A stretch of 5,081 bases of DNA from Nitrososphaerales archaeon TH526 (lineage in GTDB: Archaea > Thermoproteota > Nitrososphaeria > Nitrososphaerales > Nitrososphaeraceae), in contig JAATVR010000324.1 of assembly GCA_014523665.1 (NCBI GenBank), positions 1 through 5,081 on the forward strand. Reading direction: 5' to 3'. Positions 1 to 5,081 of the stretch are shown here, piece by piece (the stretch's first letter is position 1; every line of letters begins with the position of its first letter). Both the position numbers and the translations under genes were made by a program. The notes under the pieces are model-generated. The model worked only from the letters and a program-made list of their open reading frames with translations, had not been told where the DNA came from and searched no databases.

Positions 1-529
1 AGGCATATCCCATCCCAAGACTCCTTTTTAGGAAATCTCCTAAAGCTCCAGTGACCATTCTATGTTGATTTCTTTTTGTGCTATGAAATTTTGTATAATC
101 AAATATCTGTTCTATATCCTCGAATATTGGGAGATTATCCACATTAGAATTCCTCACAGCTATACGAATTACAACCCTTCTAACATATCCATCAAGTATT
201 GAATCTATCTTGATACGTACCTCAATTTTCCTATTTTCTTTAGTTCCATTTAGATAGTTATCTTGAAGAGAATCCCATGCATTACCAATCAGCTGTATCA
301 TGATTTCTTTAGGCCACTCTACTACCGAGCGCGATAGCTCGGATTCTATCTCGCGGATTGTCAGATAAGACATGGACTGCTTAGTTGATGTCGATATTGA
401 TGTTTGCTGAGGGGATGTGCCACCTTCATTCTTTAAGCTATTTTTGCTACCTAAATCGCCATGTAGATCGTGCGCCGATTTGGTCACAACTTCTGCTTGT
501 TTATCTTCATCAATTATGAATTCAGCCAA
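1..529 (-). CDS. GHKL-fold ATPase, topoisomerase VI-B-like (3' end outside window)
   Basis: An open frame runs from a TTG at 529 off the left edge, 176 codons visible. Residues about 1-55 are polar and low in complexity (Ser/Thr/Gln-rich) and look like a linker. From about residue 56 a GHKL ATPase domain begins: an N-box-like helix (PKEIMIQLIGNAWDS, with E75, N83 and D86), a beta-strand region ending in VRNSNVDN where the G1 box would be, then STKRNQHRMVTGALGDFLK at 150-168 followed by LGMGYA, which resembles the glycine-rich ATP-lid region of TopoVIB- and MutL-like proteins. The family role is ATP-driven dimerisation. The usual Asp-x-Gly of the G1 box is not visible, so activity is uncertain. 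The start is uncertain: TTG 529 has an AGGTAGG stretch upstream, while ATG 373 (residue 53) would give only the ATPase domain. It lies 22 bp after the preceding gene and is probably cotranscribed with it. Confidence 0.7.
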   Translation of the reverse strand, partial: MAEFIIDEDKQAEVVTKSAHDLHGDLGSKNSLKNEGGTSPQQTSISTSTKQSMSYLTIREIESELSRSVVEWPKEIMIQLIGNAWDSLQDNYLNGTKENRKIEVRIKIDSILDGYVRRVVIRIAVRNSNVDNLPIFEDIEQIFDYTKFHSTKRNQHRMVTGALGDFLKRSLGMGYA

Positions 530-551
530 TTCTTTCCTACCTACCTTTCTA

Positions 552-1463
552 TTAAGATGTCAGCTCGGGTTCACATTGAAATACCATTTCAGAGGATTTT
601 GAATATGAATTATCAGCAAGTCTCTTTTGTACGTCATCAAAGCGGATTTTGGGATATACTTGCCGTTCCTTTCTCAGCTTACCTTCTTTCTTCTTATTGT
701 ACTCTCTTAGTAGTACACCTTGGGCGTTTTTCCATGTCATACAGGTTTTCACTTCTTTGTAATTGGGTGTATCAACTGCAAAGTGCACCATGGTAGTCAT
801 CCAGGTATTGCTATCCGGAATAGGAATACTCTCATACCCACCTGGTAATGATTGTCCACATTCATCGACTATTCTTTGTATACGTTCTTGCGTCCTTCCA
901 AGTGCAGCTGCCAATCTAACGATACCATTAACATCATCTATCTCCGTGGAAACAGGATTCTTTGAACAAGCCACCGTAACCGTTACAGTATCAGTGTGGT
1001 GAATGTTAGCAGTTATTTTAAGTCCGTCAATATTGAAAGGAGATAACAAAATACCTTTGTTATGTTCGTTAACCTTGAGCCTTTTACTTTCTGATAATAC
1101 TTGCCATATATCTAGTACTTGAAATGAGGTATGGAAATCGTGTAATCCTTTACTTTCTTTAGGAAGTAGTTGAATTGCCTCTGAAAGTTGAGATATGCTG
1201 TGTTCAGTCATGCCTTGTATGGTGCGTTGTTTACCGAATCGTACTCCTTTTATAACAAAGAAAGAAGCCTTAGAATTATAATATCGCTCAATATGTCCTT
1301 CTTTTTTTAGTACAGAAAACTTGTTACGCAGAGTACCAGATTCTAGTTTGTAAGGCTTTCCATCTACTTCAAACTCTTCAAAGTCCTTGTAGGATGCAGG
1401 TCTATACTCTACTTTATTGAGGTACTTTAATCGTTTAAGTAATGCATAATCTGTTCCATTCAA
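552..1463 (-). CDS. Thaumarchaeal multi-copy family protein of unknown function, winged-helix-like N-terminus
   Basis: This 303-residue protein contains ALLKRLKYLNKVEYRPASYK, a stretch I associate with a protein family recurring in many copies in Nitrososphaera-type genomes; the function is not known to me. Residues about 1-75 read as a winged helix: helices around RLKYLN and SGTLRNKFSVLKKEGHI, then a beta wing (YYNSKASFFVIKGVRFG). The middle holds further blocks I take as family signatures: LHDFHTSF near 107, HHTDTVTVTVACS at 155-167, and an amphipathic helix RLAAALGRTQERIQRIV near 183-199. The tail is Lys/Arg-rich. The start is TTG at 1463, because an in-frame TGA lies only two codons upstream and no ATG precedes the conserved N-terminus. 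A short inverted repeat (attgt-ctta-acaat, 1483-1496) lies 20-33 bp upstream and could be an operator. Its coupling to the TopoVIB-like ATPase suggests a DNA-related role; that is inference. Confidence 0.8.
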   Translation of the reverse strand: MNGTDYALLKRLKYLNKVEYRPASYKDFEEFEVDGKPYKLESGTLRNKFSVLKKEGHIERYYNSKASFFVIKGVRFGKQRTIQGMTEHSISQLSEAIQLLPKESKGLHDFHTSFQVLDIWQVLSESKRLKVNEHNKGILLSPFNIDGLKITANIHHTDTVTVTVACSKNPVSTEIDDVNGIVRLAAALGRTQERIQRIVDECGQSLPGGYESIPIPDSNTWMTTMVHFAVDTPNYKEVKTCMTWKNAQGVLLREYNKKKEGKLRKERQVYPKIRFDDVQKRLADNSYSKSSEMVFQCEPELTS

Positions 1464-1788
1464 GCTGCTTCACCAATTTAGCATTGTCTTAACAATCCTG
1501 GTACACTAAGCAAGTACACCTACAGCCAGTGGTAAATCATCTAAATACAGTGCACCATTAGCAGTGCTAGCATTGCTATTATTGTTAGTAAAATAGCTAA
1601 TCAAACCTACATTGCATATACTATAGGAATTGAAGTAATGACAGTAATGACAGTAATGATAGATGGAGACCCCCGTATGGTCACGTGTCATTATTATAAT
1701 ACCAAAGGAGGACATCATGATCAAATCATCTTGTCTGAAAATTAGTATTAAGGAGCCGGGGAGAATACCATTTTTCCGACTTCCGCCT
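1464..1788. other. Gene-poor stretch with tandem repeat and possible gene relic
   Basis: No intact gene could be supported here. The stretch holds a triplicate 9-bp repeat, a possible decayed zinc-finger frame on the plus strand, and a good Shine-Dalgarno-like AAAGGAGG at 1704-1711, five bases before an ATG at 1717 that opens a 28-codon frame ending at 1803. That short frame overlaps the 3' end of the opposing zinc-protein gene. The AAAGGAGG also reads as Lys-Gly-Gly in the relic frame, so it may be coincidental. The minus-strand frame 1724-1506 is dominated by the repeat and is not called. Confidence 0.6.
1634..1660. repeat. 9-bp tandem repeat, three copies
   Basis: Three adjacent copies of agtaatgac at 1634-1642, 1643-1651 and 1652-1660, the last with t as its final base. 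Because the unit is a multiple of three, it gives repeated tripeptides in every frame; in the plus frame from 1638 it reads Met-Thr-Val twice, then Met. It could be a slippage product, a set of direct binding sites, or the start of a former gene. Confidence 0.9.
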
Positions 1789-1826
1789 TTAGGATGGAGG
1801 TGAGAGTCTTATCGCCAGTTGTTTGA
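1638..1826 (+). pseudogene. Possible relic of a small Cys/His zinc-finger gene
   Basis: From ATG 1638 the plus frame reads MTVMTVMIDGDPR, then MVTCHYYNTKGGHHDQIILS, then meets TAG (1743) and TAA (1749). It continues in the same frame as GAGENTIFPTSAFRMEV to a final TGA at 1824. The pattern CHY-x-N-x(n)-HH-x(n)-ILSE followed by a Pro-containing segment resembles small C2H2-like zinc-finger proteins I recall from Nitrososphaera-type archaea, in which the second Cys would sit where Tyr now is and the final His where Asn now is. The two in-frame stops and the lost ligands suggest decay. The 3' part overlaps the end of the opposing zinc-protein gene. A chance open frame remains quite possible. Confidence 0.25.
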
Positions 1827-2019
1827 TGAGTAAATCACATGCACATTCATCGCAAAAGTATCCCCTTTTATTGATGTACGATATCATAAGAAGATTCTTT
1901 GCAATCTTTGTGCAACCTTTACCTGAGCACTGGTTTGATGCAGAGTACTGATTGTGATATGATTCAGAGACAACCAAACCATCAAAAAGGTTATTATCTT
2001 CAGATGCTGTATTGCTCAT
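1789..2019 (-). CDS. Small zinc-binding protein, CxxxxC / CxxCxC type
   Basis: This 76-residue protein has an acidic, Asn/Ser-rich N-terminus (about 1-28) and then a compact metal-binding module: C31 and C36 (CSGKGC), a beta-rich segment (ISYINKRGYF), and C56, C59 and C61 (CDECAC), closing with a helix (DLLIKQLAI). The knuckle-strand-knuckle-helix order suggests a treble-clef or short zinc-ribbon fold. I recall similar small proteins in Nitrososphaera-type genomes but know no function. The ATG at 2019 is preceded by GAGGTG about 10 bp upstream, a plausible ribosome binding site. It starts 21 bp after the stop of the RHH-like gene, so the two are probably one operon. It could act as a nucleic-acid or protein adaptor. 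It does not look like a PIN or RelE toxin, so a classical toxin-antitoxin pair is not supported. Confidence 0.7.
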   Translation of the reverse strand: MSNTASEDNNLFDGLVVSESYHNQYSASNQCSGKGCTKIAKNLLMISYINKRGYFCDECACDLLIKQLAIRLSPPS

Positions 2020-2040
2020 TACGCATCATTACACCTCAGT

Positions 2041-2265
2041 CTATATGTCTGGGTTGGCAGGTGATGATACGGTCTGAGTGTGGTTTGGCCGCCTCTGCTC
2101 AGGCCGTATTTTTTCAATATTGTCGCTTAAGCACGGTTTATTTGCAGTTTGCACTTTTGTCATAATCAGCTCAGAAATGACATCATTGAAGCTCATCCCC
2201 GCCTTACCGAAATTCCTTAGAATTTCGTAGTTATCTTGAGAAATGGCAATGTTTTTCAATCCCAT
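2041..2265 (-). CDS. VapB-like / ribbon-helix-helix family antitoxin-like protein
   Basis: This 74-residue protein begins MGLKNIAISQDNYEILRNFG and continues GKAGMSFNDVISELIM. That is the layout of archaeal VapB-type antitoxins: a short beta strand with alternating residues (KNIAIS), a helix (QDNYEILRNF), a Gly turn, then Ser-Phe-x-Asp-Val-Ile leading the second helix. Family members bind DNA as dimers through the N-terminal strand, repress their own promoter and often hold a toxin with the C-terminal tail. Here the tail (about 36-74) is polar and probably disordered. The next gene is a small zinc protein rather than a PIN-domain toxin, so it may be an orphan regulator. A TATA box lies about 29 bp upstream, and a perfect palindrome further upstream is a candidate operator. 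Confidence 0.72.
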   Translation of the reverse strand: MGLKNIAISQDNYEILRNFGKAGMSFNDVISELIMTKVQTANKPCLSDNIEKIRPEQRRPNHTQTVSSPANPDI

Positions 2266-2290
2266 TGTTTTATGTATTAGTTGTTACAGG

Positions 2291-2298
2291 TATTTATA
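2291..2298 (-). promoter_or_regulatory. TATA box for the RHH-like gene (near-leaderless)
   Basis: On the minus strand this reads TATAAATA, with its centre about 29 bp upstream of the ATG at 2265. Archaeal TATA boxes are centred roughly 25-30 bp before the transcription start, so the transcript would begin at or within a few bases of the start codon. This agrees with the lack of a clear ribosome binding site there. Confidence 0.5.
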
Positions 2299-2317
2299 CT
2301 ATTGTAATTCTTACATG

Positions 2318-2354
2318 ATAAACTATTATAAACTATATAATTATATAGTTTATA
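2318..2354. promoter_or_regulatory. 28-bp perfect palindrome with three ATAAACTAT elements; candidate operator
   Basis: Positions 2327-2354 form a perfect palindrome with half-site tataaactatataa. The element ataaactat occurs at 2318-2326 and 2328-2336 (direct, 10 bp apart, one helical turn) and inverted at 2345-2353. Two direct copies plus one inverted copy, 60-90 bp before the start of an RHH-like gene, is the arrangement expected for cooperative binding of a dimeric repressor. It is very AT-rich, so it could also serve as core promoter DNA for either strand. Confidence 0.6.
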
Positions 2355-2373
2355 CGAAAAGCTGCTATTATTA

Positions 2374-2401
2374 TTGCATCAGGCAGTTTAATTTGATGCA
2401 A
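2374..2401. repeat. Inverted repeat, 8-bp arms and 12-base spacer
   Basis: ttgcatca at 2374-2381 and tgatgcaa at 2394-2401 are exact inverted copies around a 12-base spacer. No T-run follows on either strand, so a terminator is not supported. It may be a protein-binding site next to the larger palindrome or the edge of an older insertion. Confidence 0.4.
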
Positions 2402-2504
2402 CCCGGCTCCCGAAAAACTAAATCTGTCAATTTTGTATGTGACTAATCCACCAAAAAATTACCTGGAAATACCAGAATCAGCTAAACTTAATCATTTTCG
2501 TTGA

Positions 2505-2717
2505 CATTGCCATGTGTGGATATGGTGGGAAGGAGGGGCCATATACAGCACAGTCGGATATCATAATTACCTGAGGTTCAAGTGGTTCACCCAACATTAA
2601 GGTATCCAATGTCAAGATTGTGGCCAATAGGCAAGCAATCTATTTTGGAAAATAGTCAGCTTGCAAGGTATGATACCCTTGTGGGCTATTCGCGTGCTAT
2701 ATTTCAATCACCGTTAG
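2505..2717 (+). pseudogene. Possible relic of a transposase N-terminus
   Basis: In one plus frame the sequence reads HNYLRFKWFTQH, stop (2598), GIQCQDCGQ, stop (2628), ASNLFWKIVS and on to a stop at 2715. The order F/Y-K-W-hydrophobic, then Gln-Cys-x-Asp-Cys-Gly, resembles the second zinc knuckle in the N-terminus of many IS transposases (pattern RYxCxxCG). The first knuckle is not recognisable. With two in-frame stops in 70 codons this could only be a decayed fragment, and chance similarity is a real alternative. Confidence 0.25.
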
Positions 2718-2740
2718 TTACTTTGCTCTAGCGGAGATAA

Positions 2741-2930
2741 ATGTATTCATTGGATTATAAAGTTGGATACTCTATGAAATTGCAAGGAAGTCAAAGGATT
2801 ATTGGATGACCCTTATAATAGTAATGAAATCAAATTTACAGTGACAGGAACAATAAATCAAAGCAGGAATATGTGGAAAATGGAGAATGTTGATTGTAAA
2901 TACTATTTTCATTCAGTTGAATTAAAATAA
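2741..2930 (+). pseudogene. Frameshifted relic of an unrecognised short protein
   Basis: An ATG at 2741, with GCGGAG just upstream, opens a frame (MYSLDYKVGYSMKLQGSQRI) that ends at 2807. The neighbouring frame is open from 2778 to a TAA at 2928 and reads LDDPYNSNEIKFTVTGTINQ, then a Trp/Tyr/Cys/His-containing stretch WKMENVDCKYYFHSVELK. The residue composition of the second part is protein-like rather than random: alternating hydrophobics (EIKFTVTGTI) and a dense aromatic cluster. Joining the two halves needs one frame change near 2790-2806. I do not recognise the family. It may instead be a fragment whose 5' end was lost. Confidence 0.3.
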
Positions 2931-3277
2931 TATGGGGGGAAGTACATTTTGATATCCAATAGTTGTACAGATAGTAGATAGGTAATGATGTCGTAGAGAT
3001 AAGGCTGGTACCCGTGTTCCAACGAGTACATTCTGTTCATCATTAAGGGTCTTCGGTTAAAGAACACAGTCAGGTAGGTCTATAACTTTGCTTAATCTTG
3101 CTACTAGTGACTCAATTAGAGCCAGATCATAATTGTAATTGCATTATGACGCAAAGATTCTAATCATCGTACTAGTAATGCGATCACAAAACCATGGACA
3201 AGCCTAATAGTATATTTTTGTTTTCTGAAGTGGTCCACTTTTACAGCATGATTCTATACACTACACGGTTTCTACTA

Positions 3278-4672
3278 CTATTTCAAAGTAGCAACATCTA
3301 TTTTGGCCAGTATTTGTTGGAATTTATTTTCCATTTCTTCACGCATAGCCTTCATATCTTCCTCATATTTTTCTTTCAGGTTCTGTACTTCTGATTCTCT
3401 CCGTTGTTCTTCTAGAGTTTCACTATATGCGTCATATGTTAGCACCATCATGCACTTAACACAAAATTTCTGGTCGGGTCTATTGGGTTCGTTACAATTA
3501 GGGCATTGTTTGGGTCTCAGCAAGTTTGCTTCTTGATTGTCTTTTGGTAATATACCATATTCTTGAAGTATTGATTCTGATGACTCATTGCCGAAGTAAT
3601 GTAAATACTTCAGATGCATTTGAGATCGTGGTGACCATCCTGCATGCTGTCTCAAAATGTGTTCCTTTAGAAATGAGGATTTCTCCGTCAATGCTGAATG
3701 TCTTCTGATATAAGGGTTCCATGGTTTTTTCAATAATTCCTCTATCTTTTGTTTATCTTCTTCAGGTACATTAGGATCTTGAAGTAGCTTTGGGAATAGT
3801 TTTGTTTTATATCTGTTATAGATCCCATGAAGAGAGATCACATTTATCGATCTTCCTAAGCTCTTTCCTACTCCACATAGCAATATGGCATTTTGATTAG
3901 AAGGGTGGGGATGTTCGTGGTTGATATAATCCTTAATGTAAGGCAAAGAATCTATCAAAGGAATATGTCTAGATCCTGTCTTTCCATTCACCAGAACCTC
4001 TGCATACTGTCTATTTCCGGCAGGAGCATTTTTGAAAACTATATCTCTAATTCGCAGCTTCAATAGTTCGTGAGGTCTACAGCTTGTATCCCTTGACATA
4101 ACGTGAAAACATTTCATTCTCTTTGAATGACAATATTTCAAGAATAATAAATCATCTTCTGCCGTCCAAAGATCCGAAGGTTTGTAAATGGACTGTTCTT
4201 TTCTCTTTAATTTGGGCAGATTTTTGACAACATCTGGTTTCGGTCTTTTGGAGGGTTCAAAATTCAGATAGTATAGCCATTTGAAGAATTTTTGCAAATG
4301 CCCTCTGTAGACGTTGTATGTTCCAATCCATTTGTGTAAAGGATCAGATTCTACTGATTTGACAATACTATTGAGGAATGCCAAGATATCTTCCCTTGTC
4401 AAGTCCTCAAATAACTTGTTATTCGTATATTTTGAGAACGTGGATAACAATAATACTAGATCTTTCCCATAATGATCTGAGAGATTAATTTCTATTTTCA
4501 TAGACTGAATATAGTTAGCTATAGCGGATGCATTGTCCTCCGATAAATCATTGAAGGCATTGGGGAATCTATCCGATAATCCTAAAGTTAATTGTGTTAT
4601 CCCTTCTTTATCAAGAAGTAATTCTTGAGGGGTATTAGTTGATTTCTTTCTTCTTGTATGAGAAGCTGACAT
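3278..4672 (-). CDS. Tyrosine recombinase / integrase with C-terminal zinc ribbon and coiled coil
   Basis: This 464-residue protein is a site-specific recombinase. An N-terminal SAM-like core-binding region spans about 60-145 (LTREDILAFL, YNVYRGHLQKFFKWL). The catalytic domain spans about 165-375: Arg I is R199 (SCRPHELLKL), the beta-hairpin Lys is K231 (NGKTGSRHIPL), and box II is PYIRRHSALT with Y321, R324 and H325, where Tyr replaces the first His of HxxR. H343/W346 precede the likely nucleophile Y356 in MHLKYLHYFG. A zinc ribbon follows (C390, C393, C404, C407), then a charged coiled coil from about 414 to 460. The ribbon plus coiled coil is a layout I recall from Nitrososphaeria integrases. 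All core residues are present, so it is probably active. It begins at ATG 4672 with a TATA box about 29 bp upstream, implying a leaderless mRNA. It sits 49 bp after a truncated gene, as expected for an integrase beside its attachment site. Confidence 0.9.
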   Translation of the reverse strand: MSASHTRRKKSTNTPQELLLDKEGITQLTLGLSDRFPNAFNDLSEDNASAIANYIQSMKIEINLSDHYGKDLVLLLSTFSKYTNNKLFEDLTREDILAFLNSIVKSVESDPLHKWIGTYNVYRGHLQKFFKWLYYLNFEPSKRPKPDVVKNLPKLKRKEQSIYKPSDLWTAEDDLLFLKYCHSKRMKCFHVMSRDTSCRPHELLKLRIRDIVFKNAPAGNRQYAEVLVNGKTGSRHIPLIDSLPYIKDYINHEHPHPSNQNAILLCGVGKSLGRSINVISLHGIYNRYKTKLFPKLLQDPNVPEEDKQKIEELLKKPWNPYIRRHSALTEKSSFLKEHILRQHAGWSPRSQMHLKYLHYFGNESSESILQEYGILPKDNQEANLLRPKQCPNCNEPNRPDQKFCVKCMMVLTYDAYSETLEEQRRESEVQNLKEKYEEDMKAMREEMENKFQQILAKIDVATLK

Positions 4673-4697
4673 CTATATACTGGTATAAGGTAACACT

Positions 4698-4705
4698 ATA
4701 TAAGT
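4698..4705 (-). promoter_or_regulatory. TATA box for the integrase gene (near-leaderless)
   Basis: On the minus strand the box reads CTTATATA, centred about 29 bp before the ATG at 4672, which places transcription start at or next to the start codon. No ribosome binding site is seen before this ATG, in keeping with a leaderless message. The box lies between the end of the truncated GCS2-like frame and the integrase, so the integrase has its own promoter. Confidence 0.5.
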
Positions 4706-4721
4706 TAGTATTCCAAGTTAA

Positions 4722-5081
4722 CTATCCAGCAAATAATCTACTATTAGCTCCAAGTAATATTGCTGATGGAATTATGTTTAATATATGATTGAACATAAGA
4801 GTAGTATGAGCTGGATTTTGACCCCGTAGATGAAGATGAAAGCCTTGTATTGCAGTAGCTATTTGCAGAGCTTTTATTTTTAGTCCATCTATTTCAACAT
4901 CAGGAATTTTACTTTGCCATTTTGCCAGCTTTCTGTATCGGGGTTTATTTGTGATTAATTCTTCTCTTAAGATCTGCGGAGAAGGATTAGCACCTAAGAA
5001 TACAGGATATACAGTCCCTCTATCTTGGTATACTTTTTGAATTGTTTTATCGATATAATCAATAAATTGTTCGAGTAATAC
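4722..5081 (-). pseudogene. Truncated GCS2-type glutamate-cysteine ligase-like gene (5' end outside window)
   Basis: An open frame enters at the right edge and ends at TAG 4722-4724, with 119 residues visible. It matches the central part of the GCS2 / YbdK carboxylate-amine ligase family: VFLGANPSP where the family has GTHP, then RYRKL, then GFHLHLRGQNP at 80-90 where the family has HVHVG, then ILLGANSRLFAG where the family has L-x-x-ANSP. Family enzymes join glutamate to an amine in an ATP-dependent step, and about 150-200 residues normally follow this point, including part of the ATP-grasp-like active site. Here the frame stops at once, so the copy is probably not functional. The break falls right before the integrase promoter, which suggests that integration or a rearrangement cut the gene. 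A point nonsense change cannot be excluded: beyond the TAG the same frame stays open for 28 codons, but without clear GCS2 similarity. Confidence 0.6.

Larger units (their letters stand above)
2402..3277. other. About 0.9 kb without an intact gene; decayed DNA
   Basis: All frames on both strands are broken by stops. The only frames exceeding 60 codons (plus, 2243-2446 and 3194-3394) are low-complexity or antisense shadows of neighbouring genes. Two pieces look like former genes: a transposase-like N-terminus near 2505-2717 and a frameshifted short protein near 2741-2930. From 2931 to about 3190 I see no gene, RNA or strong repeat. Near 3228-3240 is a short near-palindrome (aagtgg-t-ccactt) 38-50 bp past the integrase stop; on the integrase strand it is not followed by a T-run, so I do not call it a terminator. 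Confidence 0.6.

Noticed and set aside
417..1002. Plus-strand frames at 417-602, 470-796 and 763-1002
   Set aside because: They lie antisense to the ATPase and 303-residue genes, which have recognisable motifs. No motif of their own and no plausible start context.
1506..1724. 72-codon minus-strand frame in the same frame as the 303-residue gene
   Set aside because: Its middle is Tyr-His-Tyr-Cys repeats produced by the 9-bp tandem repeat, it lacks a family signature, and it is separated from the next gene by stops.
1899..2165. 88-codon plus-strand frame
   Set aside because: Antisense shadow of the zinc-protein and RHH-like genes; random-looking composition.
1752..2410. Nine-base inverted repeat ggagccggg (1752-1760) / cccggctcc (2402-2410) flanking the RHH and zinc-protein operon
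   Set aside because: It stands out as GC-rich in AT-rich DNA and brackets the operon, but it is only 9 bp, does not extend, and has no target-site duplication, so chance is likely.
2243..2446. 67-codon plus-strand frame rich in Tyr
   Set aside because: It reads through the AT-rich palindrome and promoter region; the Tyr richness comes from TAT/TAC in that AT-rich DNA.
2931..3190. Possible tRNA or attachment site in the gene-free stretch
   Set aside because: No cloverleaf-compatible arms or T-loop consensus could be found, and no repeat of the sequence at the integrase 5' boundary.
3228..3240. aagtgg-t-ccactt near-palindrome after the integrase stop as a terminator
   Set aside because: On the integrase strand it is followed by A-rich rather than T-rich sequence, and the loop would be very small.
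3194..3708. Plus-strand frames 3194-3394, 3303-3536 and 3526-3708
   Set aside because: All lie mostly antisense to the integrase tail, whose zinc ribbon and coiled coil are clear.

Overview
The window looks like a low-GC archaeal genome, most likely an ammonia-oxidising Nitrososphaeria (Thaumarchaeota) lineage of the Nitrososphaera / Nitrosocosmicus kind. This rests on three protein types recalled from that group: a tyrosine recombinase ending in a zinc ribbon and coiled coil, a 303-residue protein of the RYRPASYKDF type, and a small CxxxxC/CxxC zinc protein beside a VapB-like RHH protein. Archaeal TATA boxes about 29 bp upstream of two start codons agree. No database search was possible, so family assignments are from memory and motif reading.

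Layout, right to left (every supported gene is on the minus strand). At 5081-4722 a gene enters from outside and stops abruptly; its sequence matches the middle of a GCS2-type glutamate-cysteine ligase, and the usual C-terminal part is missing. At 4672-3278 is an apparently intact 464-residue tyrosine recombinase with its own TATA box. About 1 kb (3277-2266) has no intact gene: it holds a probable transposase relic, a frameshifted gene relic, a hairpin and a 28-bp perfect palindrome. At 2265-1789 is a compact pair: a VapB/RHH-like protein, then a small zinc-binding protein. At 1788-1464 is a gene-poor stretch with a 9-bp triplicate repeat and what may be a decayed zinc-finger gene on the plus strand. 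At 1463-1 is a second pair: the 303-residue winged-helix-like protein and, 22 bp downstream, a GHKL-fold ATPase resembling topoisomerase VI subunit B that runs off the left edge.

The simplest interpretation is the integrase end of an integrated mobile element, inserted into a GCS2-like gene near 4722-4750, with decayed accessory DNA and two small operons behind the integrase. The most interesting part is the pair at the left edge, which links a lineage-specific DNA-binding-like protein to a TopoVIB-like ATPase. The partner that would explain it should lie just outside the window. No tRNA, rRNA or CRISPR array was seen.
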